From CAYSDH01 sp964429805 (GTDB taxonomy: Bacteria > Bacteroidota > Bacteroidia > Flavobacteriales_D > JABDKJ01): a stretch of DNA of 36,543 nucleotides. The notes under the pieces are model-generated. The model ran no database searches. It had not been told where the DNA came from and saw only the letters and a list, made by a program, of their open reading frames with translations. Location: the NCBI GenBank assembly GCA_964429805.1, contig CAYSDH010000030.1, positions 1 to 36,543 of the forward strand. The letters are read 5' to 3'. The position numbers and the translations under genes are program-made. Below, piece after piece: positions 1 to 8,451 of this stretch. Every line of letters starts with the position of its first letter. Position 1 is the first letter of the stretch.

Positions 1-26
1 GAGCGTAGCTCCTACTTTTTTCTATT

Positions 27-49
27 GCGAAGGAGCACAGCTCCTGCGC
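27..49. repeat. Palindromic intergenic element at left edge
   Basis: AGGAGC (31-36) and GCTCCT (40-45) are perfect inverted arms around ACA, extended by GCG/CGC after one mismatch. A related small palindrome, GAGC-GTA-GCTC, lies at 1-11, so the motif seems to occur twice and may continue outside the window. It lies beyond the 3' end of the lipoprotein gene at 155-943. On the minus strand the stem is followed, a few bases on, by a run of six A and not T, so it does not look like a standard terminator. A second small hairpin (ATACAA/TTGTAT, 84-100) lies between it and that gene. Confidence 0.35.
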
Positions 50-154
50 AGCGGATAAGTATGCAAGCAGCTCATTAATCAGCATACAATGAAGTTGTAT
101 AACCGGAGCGCAAAGATTAATCGCTAGAACTACAGAGCAAACACTCCACACCCC

Positions 155-943
155 TCACTCCTTCCCTATCAATTCAAAAGCATCTTCTTCTAAAGTGATG
201 AAATCTGGATTCGTGATAGTCGCTTCTCCTAGCTTATCTGTGAGACCGTCATCAGCAGTCCAGCCCCAAAAAGTCCAGGCAGTGGCGATTGGCACTCCGT
301 CTATAATCACGTAGTCACTGTACTTAATGGCGTGCGGGTCTTTTTCGGCCTCTTCTACAGTTCCGCCAGCGGTGACTATATAGGCAGCCACACTCATCAA
401 GTGATTCTGCTTGTCTGCATAGACGACATACCAATCTTCTGATGCATCTCCCACACCATCTTCAAATGATAACTTCTTGACATCATACTCCTTACCTCCC
501 ATTACCTTGTTGGGATAGTCTGTCCAGATAGTGCCCTTATCGTTTAATTTGTATGGCATGAGTGCGAAGTAAGACCAGGTGTATGCAGAAAACCGAGCAG
601 ACGATTCTGAGATGTCCTTGTCATGCTTCACTTCTCCGTCACTCCACTCTAAACGGGTGCCATCTGTGTACTCAATAATACCTTGACGCGAATCTGTAGA
701 CAACGTCATCTCTCCTCTAAGCCTTTCTTTGCCGCCAAAATTGAGCACAATATCAAAGGACAGGGCCTCCTTTTGACTAAAGACATTACCGCCATGGGCC
801 GCTGTCACTTTTTCCGAAAAGCTCAATGGCAAAGCAGCCGCTTCTTTAGCTTTAATGTGGATTGTTTCAGGACTATTTTTTGCTTCTTCCTGACATGAGA
901 ATATCAAGCAAGTCAGCACCAACAACACGATAGTTTTTTTCAT
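155..943 (-). CDS. Lipoprotein, DUF6503-like
   Basis: A 262-residue protein that begins with a lipoprotein signal: a short Lys-Lys start, a hydrophobic core, and the lipobox LIFSC with Cys17 as the lipidated residue. The mature part has the arrangement I associate with DUF6503 proteins of Bacteroidota: an AHGG motif near residue 50, then a beta-rich body with many aromatic residues (YTWSYFALMPY, TAWTFWGWT) resembling outer-membrane lipoprotein carrier folds. It probably sits on the periplasmic side of a membrane; no enzymatic motif is visible. It is divergent from the hydroxylase gene, the two starts being about 100 bp apart. The DUF assignment is from recognition only; the lipoprotein call is firmer. 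Confidence 0.7.
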   Translation of the reverse strand: MKKTIVLLVLTCLIFSCQEEAKNSPETIHIKAKEAAALPLSFSEKVTAAHGGNVFSQKEALSFDIVLNFGGKERLRGEMTLSTDSRQGIIEYTDGTRLEWSDGEVKHDKDISESSARFSAYTWSYFALMPYKLNDKGTIWTDYPNKVMGGKEYDVKKLSFEDGVGDASEDWYVVYADKQNHLMSVAAYIVTAGGTVEEAEKDPHAIKYSDYVIIDGVPIATAWTFWGWTADDGLTDKLGEATITNPDFITLEEDAFELIGKE

Positions 944-1041
944 CGCACTAAACTATTTAAACCTGCGTAGAATACGATCAGAATTATAGTCTAGTATTGG
1001 GTTCCTCAGATTGTCTACTTTAGTCCGAAGCATTTTTGATT

Positions 1042-1776
1042 ATGTTAGTATACATTATGGCCGTTGGTGCCTTTCTTATCATTTTAGAGCGCATCATTCC
1101 TGACCAAAAACTCCCTCATGTCAGTGGATGGTGGACCAGAGTAATCATCATCAACATACTTCAGCTTGGGGTGCTCTTCTTAGGCAAAATCACCTGGGAC
1201 AAGTGGTTTAGCGGAAGTTCGCTAATAGACCTTTCTGCCATGATGGGTGATGTGCAAGGCGGGTTAGTCGCCTATGGAGTCACCACTTTTGTGTTTTACT
1301 GGTGGCACAGATGGCGTCACACGGTCAACTTTTTGTGGTTGACATTTCATCAGCTTCATCACAGTCCAAATCGCATCGAGACCATCACTTCTTTTTACAA
1401 GCATCCGGCAGAGCTGATTGCAAACTCCATATTGCTAGGAGCCATAAACTTTGCACTACTCGGCGTGAGCATTGAAGGTGCGGCATGGGCCTTACTTTTT
1501 GCCAGCATTGGCGAGTATGTCTATCACATGAATATAAGAACGCCTCACTGGCTGGGCTACATTTTTCAGAGACCCGAGATGCATCGCATTCATCACCAAC
1601 AAGGGCGCCACAAAAACAACTTTTCAGACATACCACTTTGGGACATGCTCTTTGGCACATTTGAAAACCCAATACGGATGGATAAAAAGTGTGGATTTAA
1701 GGACGAAAAAGAGCGCAGACTGCTCGACATTCTGCTCTTCAAAAACGTGAACAATCCTTATCCGCCAGAGAAGTAA
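1042..1776 (+). CDS. Sterol desaturase / fatty acid hydroxylase family membrane protein
   Basis: A 244-residue integral membrane di-iron oxygenase. The three histidine clusters of the family are visible: HRWRH at 89-93, HQLHH at 103-107 and HRIHH at 181-185, with further His at 121, 162 and 169. Hydrophobic segments lie near the N-terminus, around 35-50, 75-88 and 125-155. Family members use O2 to hydroxylate or desaturate lipids (sterols, fatty acids, carotenoids, alkylglycerols); the substrate here cannot be told. An in-frame TTG lies two codons upstream (1036), but ATG 1042 is preferred. The next gene starts one base after the stop, and the third gene overlaps the second, so the three are almost certainly co-transcribed. 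Confidence 0.88.
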   Translation: MLVYIMAVGAFLIILERIIPDQKLPHVSGWWTRVIIINILQLGVLFLGKITWDKWFSGSSLIDLSAMMGDVQGGLVAYGVTTFVFYWWHRWRHTVNFLWLTFHQLHHSPNRIETITSFYKHPAELIANSILLGAINFALLGVSIEGAAWALLFASIGEYVYHMNIRTPHWLGYIFQRPEMHRIHHQQGRHKNNFSDIPLWDMLFGTFENPIRMDKKCGFKDEKERRLLDILLFKNVNNPYPPEK

Positions 1777-1777
1777 T

Positions 1778-2242
1778 ATGAGGAAGGTGCTCTACTACGT
1801 TGTCGTCATTATTGGCGCCATACAGATTATCGGCTACTTAGTCGGCTCCAAAGAACTGACGGGGCTTGGCAAGGCCTATTGCTCTTCGCCACTACCCATC
1901 GTGTTTACTGAAGTGAAGGGAGTAGAAACTTTTGCAGCTGACTTTTATCTCTCTTATACCAGCGTAGAATCAGATGAGCGTCAGGAAGTAAAAATTAGTC
2001 CAGAACTATATACCAAACTTGAGGGACCGTATAACAGAAGAAACGTGTATGGCGCGGCCATTTCTTATGGACCTGTCATGCCTGAGGAGTTGTGGAGATC
2101 AGTACTAGAATATGGAATTTGCAGGGGAACTCTGAGCCAAGAACTTGGCTTACCTGCTGACGCACATGCGGTCGAGATACGCATAGACTCACGCACAGCA
2201 GGAAAAAATGACTCATGGACACTCAACATCGACTGCCCTTGA
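1778..2242 (+). CDS. Unknown membrane-anchored protein
   Basis: A 154-residue protein I do not recognise. Residues 5-23 form one hydrophobic helix (signal anchor or uncleaved signal). The rest is soluble, with three Cys (35, 115, 153) that could form disulfides outside the cytoplasm. It is read as ATGAGG one base after the hydroxylase stop, and its last 28 bp overlap the start of the next gene in a different frame, so translation is probably coupled. The downstream partner carries a DCC thiol-oxidoreductase domain, so a cysteine-containing exported neighbour may be meaningful; that is inference. The gene looks genuine because of its packing and its complete, well-formed anchor. Confidence 0.72.
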   Translation: MRKVLYYVVVIIGAIQIIGYLVGSKELTGLGKAYCSSPLPIVFTEVKGVETFAADFYLSYTSVESDERQEVKISPELYTKLEGPYNRRNVYGAAISYGPVMPEELWRSVLEYGICRGTLSQELGLPADAHAVEIRIDSRTAGKNDSWTLNIDCP

Positions 2243-3453
2243 AGTGGTACTCGGCATATCAATTTTCCTTGTTTCGAATCATACTCGGCATCTACCTTAC
2301 TATTCATTTCATATCGCTCATTCCATACGGCACAGAAGTTTGGAGTGCAGAAGGAATGATGTCTGACCCAACAATCAACCTCACTCACGGACTGTTTCCA
2401 AATCTGCTTTTACTCATCGACTCGCCCTTGGGTGTGAGTCTTTTTCTTATCGTACTCAGCATTGCCTCACTCCTATTTACAGTTGGGATGAAGCGAAACA
2501 TCATGGCCATCATACTCTGGTATGGCTGGGTGTGTCTTTTTGACCGCAACAACCTCATCGCAAATCCGGGTTTACCATTTATAGGATGGTTGCTCTTAGC
2601 TTGTGCGGTCATACCGAGTGGAGAACCGCTTTCGCTCAAACCGCGCGTGGAAGAAGACTGGCAGATGCCCAAAATCCTATTTGTCAGTGCCTGGGTTATT
2701 ATGGCACTGAGCTATACCATTTCAGGCATTGACAAGTTGATGGCTCCGAGCTGGCATGATGGGTCGGCCATTCTTCATCTATTAGAAAACCCGCTGGCCA
2801 GAGACAGTTGGCTGCGAGAGTTACTACTGAGCCTACCCGATTGGACCATCAAGGCACAAACATGGACAGCATTGACTTTAGAAATAGTCTTCTTACCGCT
2901 GGCATTATTTAAGCGCACTCGCTTCATTGCATGGGCAGGTATGACGCTGATGCACTTTGGCATAATCTGCATTGTAGACTTTGCTGACCTGACCGTTGGT
3001 ATGCTGATGATGCATGTGTTCACCTTTGATTCTCGCTGGATGGAGCCGGCCAAGAATCGACAAGTAGAACGCATTGTGTTTTTTGATGGCGTGTGCGGCA
3101 TGTGCAACGAGACCGTGGACCTCTTGATGAAAGAAGACCGTGCAGATGTCTTGCAATTTGCACCGCTGCAGGGAGACACGGCTAAAGTGAAAATCCCAGA
3201 AATTGACTGTGATAATATGGACAGCATCATCTATTATGAAGATGGAAAAATCAGTGACAAGTCTACAGCAGTGCTATCCATTTTTCAGGCGACCGGAGGA
3301 CTAATGAAAGTCTCTATGATCTTCAGACTCGTGCCACGATTTGTACGAGATGCCGTGTACAATTTCATTGCCAAAAATCGGTACGCGTGGTTTGGAAAAA
3401 AAGAAGTCTGCAGAATGCCCACAGAAAGAGAGAAAGGGAAACTGCTTTTTTAA
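2215..3453 (+). CDS. HTTM-like membrane domain fused to DCC (DUF393) domain
   Basis: 412 residues in two parts. Residues about 1-275 contain six or more hydrophobic helices and resemble the HTTM / vitamin K gamma-carboxylase-like membrane domain. Residues about 285-412 are a DCC1-like thiol-disulfide oxidoreductase domain, beginning with the diagnostic FFDGVCGMCN: D291 and the CxxC pair C294/C297. DCC domains are predicted redox proteins of thioredoxin-like character. Start ATG 2215 lies inside the end of the preceding gene (28-bp overlap). Fusions of this kind are known in Bacteroidota, but their reaction is not established. Together with the lipid-hydroxylase homologue upstream, a membrane redox function is a reasonable inference, not shown by the sequence. 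Confidence 0.8.
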   Translation: MDTQHRLPLKWYSAYQFSLFRIILGIYLTIHFISLIPYGTEVWSAEGMMSDPTINLTHGLFPNLLLLIDSPLGVSLFLIVLSIASLLFTVGMKRNIMAIILWYGWVCLFDRNNLIANPGLPFIGWLLLACAVIPSGEPLSLKPRVEEDWQMPKILFVSAWVIMALSYTISGIDKLMAPSWHDGSAILHLLENPLARDSWLRELLLSLPDWTIKAQTWTALTLEIVFLPLALFKRTRFIAWAGMTLMHFGIICIVDFADLTVGMLMMHVFTFDSRWMEPAKNRQVERIVFFDGVCGMCNETVDLLMKEDRADVLQFAPLQGDTAKVKIPEIDCDNMDSIIYYEDGKISDKSTAVLSIFQATGGLMKVSMIFRLVPRFVRDAVYNFIAKNRYAWFGKKEVCRMPTEREKGKLLF

Positions 3454-3510
3454 AGTGGCAATTTTCCGAGTCCTCATCGCGCTCTAAACTTGAGTCCGTA
3501 TCTTTACTTC

Positions 3511-4164
3511 ATGAAGTTTATCGCATACCTATCCGTCTCTCTTATTGTTCTTTGTTCGTGCATGGCAAGTTCGCCTCCAAGTGCTCAGCATGAATCGGTA
3601 CCTCAAGAAAAGAAAACGAAAGAAGAATTGGCAAAGTACAGTCGAGCCTATTTTGCATCGGGTTGTTTTTGGTGTGTAGAGGCTGTATTTGAAAGCGTCA
3701 AAGGTGTGGAAGAAGCCGTATCTGGATATAGTGGAGGACATACTACTGACCCAACATATAGGTCTATCGGAACTGGAACGACAGGACACGCGGAGGCCGT
3801 GGAGGTTTATTATGACGCAGCGGTGGTAGATTATAACACGCTACTAAAAGTGTTTTACGGAAGTCATGACCCAACCACTGTCAATGGTCAAGCACCTGAT
3901 TTTGGAACTCAATATAGATCAGTCATCTTTTATCAAAACGAGAAAGAAAAAGAACTGGCCGAATCCTACAAGAAAAGTGTTGGCGACTCAGGCGATTATC
4001 AAGAACCGATAACGACAGAAATTGTTGAGCTGGAGAAGTTTTATCCTGCTGAAGATTACCATCAAGATTATGAGCGTCTGAATCCTAATCAGAGCTATGT
4101 GCGAGCGGTCTCTATACCTAGACTGAATAGGTTTAAGAACAAGTATCCAGACTTGTTGAAGTAA
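3511..4164 (+). CDS. msrA: Peptide-methionine (S)-S-oxide reductase, lipoprotein form
   Basis: MsrA reduces methionine-S-sulfoxide in proteins back to methionine. The signature GCFWC lies at residues 51-55 with the catalytic Cys52; the downstream GYSGGHTTDPTY, GTTGHAEAVEV, GSHDPTT and DYHQDY blocks are all typical. The first 17 residues are a lipoprotein signal with Cys17 in L-C-S-C, so the enzyme is probably anchored in a membrane facing the periplasm, repairing exported proteins. ATG 3511 gives this signal; an in-frame TTG seven codons upstream (3490) is less likely. 217 residues is normal for MsrA plus a leader. It stands 57 bp after the HTTM-DCC gene and may belong to the same transcript, which would group two thiol-redox proteins. 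Confidence 0.95.
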   Translation: MKFIAYLSVSLIVLCSCMASSPPSAQHESVPQEKKTKEELAKYSRAYFASGCFWCVEAVFESVKGVEEAVSGYSGGHTTDPTYRSIGTGTTGHAEAVEVYYDAAVVDYNTLLKVFYGSHDPTTVNGQAPDFGTQYRSVIFYQNEKEKELAESYKKSVGDSGDYQEPITTEIVELEKFYPAEDYHQDYERLNPNQSYVRAVSIPRLNRFKNKYPDLLK

Positions 4165-4273
4165 ATTTCACGCCTGCGCCAAGGTCGAATCGTGCGCAGA
4201 TGATAATTACTGACAGGCAACAAAGCATCTCATCACCGCGTTTTGATTTTCAATCCTGCAAAGATCAAACACC

Positions 4274-5386
4274 ATGATGAAATCATTTTTTTGGATGTGC
4301 TCAGGCGCAGACACAGACCTCTTGTCTCAAAGTCCTAAATCAGAACAGATAAAATATGCCGGCATAGGCGGCACAGTATTCTTCACAGCCCTCATGGCAT
4401 TCATCGCCTCTGGGTATGCACTCTATACCGTTTTTGACAATCTAATTGCCTCCATCTTTTTCGGCTTGATATGGGGCTTACTCATTTTCAACTTAGACCG
4501 ATTTATTGTCTCTAGTATTAAAAAGCGGGACAGAAAGTCAGATGAATTTGCCCAAGCAGTGCCGCGATTAATTCTTGCCCTAATCATCGCAGTGGTTATT
4601 TCTACTCCTCTTGAATTAAAAATATTTGAGAAGGAAATCAATGCTCAACTGCTGCAAACGAAAAACGCGATGACCGTGGAAAATCAGTCTCAGGTAAAAA
4701 CGATTTACGCCAGCGAACTTGACGCACTAAAAAACGAGCATGCGGCCATTGATCAAAAAATTACAACCAAGGAGCTTGAAGTAAATGGGCTGTATGACAC
4801 TTACATCGCAGAGGCAGAAGGTGCGGCAGGAACCATGCGCGTGGGCAAAGGCCCTGTGTACAAAGAAAAACGAGAAAAGCATGATGCATTACTCGCTGAG
4901 TTGAGCGAGCTAAAAACAGATGCGCGAGTACAACAAAGAGAAATAGACAGCTCGATTGAGGAAGTGATGCTGGCGCAGTCGACTCACATTTCTGAGACAC
5001 AACCCATCATCGATGGATTTGATGGATTGATGGCGCGCGTTAATGCACTGCACACCTTGCCGTGGCTGCCTTCGTTTTTTATTTTCCTTTTGTTTTTGGC
5101 GATAGAGACCTCACCAATTTTTGCCAAACTACTGAGTCCGAAAGGCAGTTATGACATCAGAATGGCGGAGGCCGAAGATGCTGTGGCCGTGTGGGCTGCG
5201 CAAAAGCAACGCCAGCGTGCCGCGCTGCTCGCAGCAGATTCTTATTTAAATAAGAGGGTATACACGTCTATTGAAGAAGAGGAAGAAACCTATCACTACA
5301 AAAAGCAACAGGCCAGAGCGCTCATCAGGTTTCAGACAGACGTGTTTCTTGACGAACAAAAAATGCTCAGTAAAGGAGGCGCTTAA
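4274..5386 (+). CDS. DUF4407 membrane protein
   Basis: 370 residues with the DUF4407 layout: the N-terminal MCSGAD motif, two closely spaced transmembrane helices (about 28-75), a third (about 98-115) followed by FEKEIN, a long charged coiled-coil region (about 125-245, with ELDALKNEH- and KREKHDALLAELSELK-type heptads), then a fourth helix (about 258-282, ending ETSPIFAKLLSPKG). The C-terminus is a charged tail. The family's biochemical role is unknown. The gene stands alone: 109 bp after msrA and convergent with the DUF2188 gene, the two stops being 11 bp apart. ATG codons at 4274 and 4277 are equivalent candidates. Confidence 0.85.
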   Translation: MMKSFFWMCSGADTDLLSQSPKSEQIKYAGIGGTVFFTALMAFIASGYALYTVFDNLIASIFFGLIWGLLIFNLDRFIVSSIKKRDRKSDEFAQAVPRLILALIIAVVISTPLELKIFEKEINAQLLQTKNAMTVENQSQVKTIYASELDALKNEHAAIDQKITTKELEVNGLYDTYIAEAEGAAGTMRVGKGPVYKEKREKHDALLAELSELKTDARVQQREIDSSIEEVMLAQSTHISETQPIIDGFDGLMARVNALHTLPWLPSFFIFLLFLAIETSPIFAKLLSPKGSYDIRMAEAEDAVAVWAAQKQRQRAALLAADSYLNKRVYTSIEEEEETYHYKKQQARALIRFQTDVFLDEQKMLSKGGA

Positions 5387-5397
5387 CAATGGCCATT

Positions 5398-5688
5398 TCA
5401 GTCATAAGAACGCCTGTCTCTGATGCGTCCATTTCTGCCGTGAATGACGACATCTGAATTATAATTCTGAGCAATTTCTTTGGCCCGGTCAATGGCCTTT
5501 TTCTGCTTGTCATAAATAGCTGTATACCGCTCATTGCCTTCACCGCGCACCGCCCAACCCTCAGCATGAGGCACTACGTGCTGATGTCTCTTGTGGTCAG
5601 GGCGCTTACCGAGTATGCCCTTCCCTAGAATTTTTAGAATCTTCTCGATTAGCCGCTCCCAAAATTTTGCATCTCTAATGTCTGTCAT
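5398..5688 (-). CDS. DUF2188 domain protein
   Basis: A 96-residue basic protein read from ATG 5688. Residues about 35-96 match the DUF2188 pattern: HHVVPHAEGWAVRGEGN-like start (here QHVVPHAEGWAV), a helix with KKAIDRAKEIAQNYNSD, then VVIHGRNGRIRDRRSYD at the extreme C-terminus. The N-terminal 30 residues are helical and lysine-rich. DUF2188 proteins are small and widespread, with no assigned function. An open extension upstream to 5736 is ignored because it would run into the end of the dehydrogenase gene and has no homologous look. It is 26 bp downstream of the interrupted aldehyde dehydrogenase, on the same strand. Confidence 0.8.
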   Translation of the reverse strand: MTDIRDAKFWERLIEKILKILGKGILGKRPDHKRHQHVVPHAEGWAVRGEGNERYTAIYDKQKKAIDRAKEIAQNYNSDVVIHGRNGRIRDRRSYD

Positions 5689-5714
5689 TGTTTTGCTTTT
5701 AACTGCGCGTGTTG

Positions 5715-7169
5715 CTATTGGACTCCACCCCAGCACATGTATTTGACATTGACATAATCATTTACTCCATAATGTGAACCTTCGCGTCCAAAGCCACTTT
5801 CTTTTACACCTCCAAAGGGAGCGACAGGAGTGGAAATCATTCCCGTATTAATGCCGACCATTCCAAACTCTAAGGCCTCGGCCACTCGCCATATTCGAGC
5901 GTAATCTTTCCCATAGAAATAAGAGGCCAAACCATAGTTGGTATCGTTGGCCATCTCAATCACTTCTTCTTCTGTATCAAAACTGATGACGGGAGCTACT
6001 GGTCCAAATATCTCTTGTGAAAAAACATTCATCGTGCGCTTGACACCTCTTAAGACTGTGGGCTTGTAGACCAGATTATGTCCTTCTGCCAGCTCTCCTC
6101 CGCACACTAATTCCGCGCCTTTTTGCAAGGCATCGCCAACTACGCTTTGTACCGAATCAAGCGCAGACTGCTCTATTAATGGGCCCACTGCTGTGCCCTT
6201 CTTTCGTCCATCACCCACACTCATTTTTTGCACTTCGATAGCAAGCTTGTCGAGAAATTCCGCTTCCACTTTTTTTTGCACGAAGATCCTGTTGGAGCAA
6301 ATACAGGTTTGTCCTGCATTTCTAAATTTACTGTCCATCGCTCCTTGCACCGCTGCATCAATGTCGGCATCGTCAAAGACAATGAAGGGTGCATTACCTC
6401 CGAGCTCCATAGACACTCGCTTCACAGTATCGGCCGATTTTTTGAGTAGTAACTTTCCTACTTCAGTAGACCCCGTAAATGATATTTTTTTGACTGTAGG
6501 ATTTGACGTCAACTCATCACCAATAGGCTCAGGATTAGAAGTACACAATACATTAATGACACCTGGCGGAAAGCCTGCACGGTCAGCAAGCTCGGCCAAG
6601 GCCAGTGCTGACAGTGGCGTGAGCTCGGCTGGCTTAATCACCACTGTGCAGCCGACAGCCAATGCCGGAGCCACTTTGCGCGTAATCATAGCCGAAGGAA
6701 AATTCCAAGGAGTGATTGCCCCAACCACACCTACTGGCTGCTTGATTACGGTTATTCTTTTGTCGCGCGCATGACTGGGTATGCTATCTCCGTAGACTCT
6801 TCTGGCCTCTTCCGCAAACCATTCCACATAGCTGGCCCCGTATCGTATTTCTCCTATCGCCTCGGTAAGCGGCTTACCTTGTTATGAACTCAAGAGATAA
6901 GCCAAATCATCGACATTTTCGAGCTGAAGCCTGTACCATTCTTTTAAAATTCGTGCACGTTTTGATGCCGTGTATCCACTCCAGACTTTAAACGCATCAG
7001 CTGCTTTGCCTATCGCAGACTTGCAGTCGCTGCGCGTCATATCTGAAACCTGAGCGAGCACTTTTCCATCAAATGGATTGACCACATCAAAATGATTGTT
7101 GCCTGACACCCACTCACCACTAATGTATGAGTCGGTCTTAAACAGTGTACTATCCTTAAGTTCTTTCAT
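5715..7169 (-). pseudogene. gabD: NAD(P)-dependent succinate-semialdehyde-type dehydrogenase, interrupted by in-frame TAA
   Basis: One aldehyde dehydrogenase reading frame of normal length (484 codons) from ATG 7169 to the stop at 5715, broken only by TAA at 6882-6884 (codon 96). The peptide before it ends DDLAYLLSS and the frame resumes unchanged with QGKPLTEAIGEIRYGASYVEW; family members have Glu at this point (EQGKPL), and GAA to TAA is a single base change. Everything else is intact: GAITPWNFP, FTGSTEVG, MELGGN with general-base Glu255, GQTCI with nucleophile Cys289, and KESGFGREG near the end. This architecture is typical of succinate-semialdehyde dehydrogenase (GabD); other semialdehyde substrates remain possible. 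Either a recent nonsense mutation or a base-calling error. If real, a 95-residue stub results unless translation restarts (GTG 6827 is available), which would lack part of the cofactor domain. Confidence 0.88.
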
Positions 7170-7261
7170 AGTGACAAACCTACTATTCACGTTTGATGTT
7201 TCTATGGAAGATTAATTTAAGCCGCCTTCTGTCCATGCTCTTTTCTGTTTATTCTTGTGTT

Positions 7262-8446
7262 ATGAAAATCAACTTGACCGTTCTCATTCTTATTTTAAAC
7301 TGCTTGGTTGGCGCATTGGCACTGTCGGCTCAGCGTTATCTTAATCCTGTGTTTAACTCAGTATATGTGGAGACTGACATCGTGTACGGAGAGGCTGTCG
7401 ACTTGATGGGCGTATCAACTTCTCTTTTGTTAGATGTGTATCAGCCATCAGGCGATACGGAGACTAGTCGCCCTTTAATCGTCTATGCACATGGAGGAGG
7501 TTTTAGTGATGTCAATCAAACTAAAAACCTCCCTCATATTGAAGCGTACTGTGACAGCATGGCCAGGCGCGGATACGTGGTAGCAAGCATAGATTATAGA
7601 CTAGATGAGTCGATTAATAACCGGGCTGTCATCAATGCGATGCATGACATGAAAGCGGCTGTCAGATATTTTAGGGCAAACGCTGCGCTATACGGCATCA
7701 ATGAAGAAATAATATTTGCTGGCGGAGAATCTGCAGGCGCTATCACCGCTCTTGGTGTGGCCTATGTAGACAGTGAATCTGAAGTGTCTTTCCCTCCTAC
7801 TTTCCCCATGGCTAGCAATCAAACTGTGGAAGGTGATAGCGGCAATCCCGCATTCTCATCTTCAGTGAAAGCCACACTCTGTTTGTGCGGAGGAATCGCA
7901 GCCGGTGGCACAGAGCCACTTTTTAATGTCGAGGCAATAGAGAGTGACCAAGATCCCGCATTACTGATGATGAATGGTACAGCAGATGCTAACATATTTT
8001 TTGAAGATGCGGTTGCTATTGCCGCGCAGGCAGAAGACATTGGACTGCCTAATCTCTTTTTCGCATTGCCCGGTGCGGTGCACTGCCCGTGGTTTGTCGG
8101 CTTGCCAGATAACGAAGCCTACCTCGATACATTGGTCAGTTCTACCGCTCCATTTTTATATGCTTGTGTGAGCAGTGTTATTGATGATGTGCAAGAGATA
8201 GATGTTGACATCAACTTCTCCGTTTTTCCAAATCCAGCAAAGGGAATGTGCCAACTGAGATGGCAGAGCGGAAGTGCACTTCAAAGACTAAGTGTTTACT
8301 CACTTTCGGGAGAGAGAGTTGGTGAGACATCAATTAACGGACAGAGCCCTTATGAATTAGCACTGCCGACTCGAGCAGGAATATATCTACTTGAGTTGCA
8401 CTTTGACAATGGCCGCACCGGCTATGAGCAAGTAGTGGTCGAGTGA
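7262..8446 (+). CDS. Secreted alpha/beta-hydrolase (carboxylesterase type) with T9SS sorting domain
   Basis: 394 residues from ATG 7262, the start that places a clean signal peptide (cleavage near LSA-Q24) at the N-terminus; longer in-frame starts to 7193 only add an unlikely extension. The oxyanion-hole motif HGGG is at 77-80, and the nucleophile elbow GGESAG at 154-159 has Ser157. Asp242 (GTADAN) and His274 (GAVHCPW) complete a plausible triad. This is the esterase/lipase fold related to carboxylesterase and feruloyl-esterase-like enzymes; the substrate is unknown. Residues from about 319 form a type A T9SS C-terminal domain (VFPNPAKG, LSVYSLSGERV, GIYLLEL), so the enzyme should be exported and attached at the cell surface or released. 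It faces the dehydrogenase gene divergently and is convergent with the aldolase gene, 5 bp away. Confidence 0.88.
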   Translation: MKINLTVLILILNCLVGALALSAQRYLNPVFNSVYVETDIVYGEAVDLMGVSTSLLLDVYQPSGDTETSRPLIVYAHGGGFSDVNQTKNLPHIEAYCDSMARRGYVVASIDYRLDESINNRAVINAMHDMKAAVRYFRANAALYGINEEIIFAGGESAGAITALGVAYVDSESEVSFPPTFPMASNQTVEGDSGNPAFSSSVKATLCLCGGIAAGGTEPLFNVEAIESDQDPALLMMNGTADANIFFEDAVAIAAQAEDIGLPNLFFALPGAVHCPWFVGLPDNEAYLDTLVSSTAPFLYACVSSVIDDVQEIDVDINFSVFPNPAKGMCQLRWQSGSALQRLSVYSLSGERVGETSINGQSPYELALPTRAGIYLLELHFDNGRTGYEQVVVE

Positions 8447-8451
8447 TTCGT

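Noticed and set aside
2775..3230. 151-residue antisense frame within the HTTM-DCC gene
   Set aside because: It covers the DCC motif and membrane helices on the other strand, and its protein has unlikely composition.
4168..4203. Hairpin CTGCGC/GCGCAG after msrA as a terminator
   Set aside because: The loop is long (about 14 bases) and no T run follows; too weak to list.
6193..6774. 193-residue open frame opposite the aldehyde dehydrogenase
   Set aside because: It is antisense to strongly conserved enzyme motifs and has no recognisable domain; long antisense frames are usual opposite such genes.
7170..7190. TAGGTTTG as the -7 element of a promoter for the dehydrogenase
   Set aside because: It matches the consensus, but lies only five bases before the ATG and has no TTTG about 20 bp upstream.
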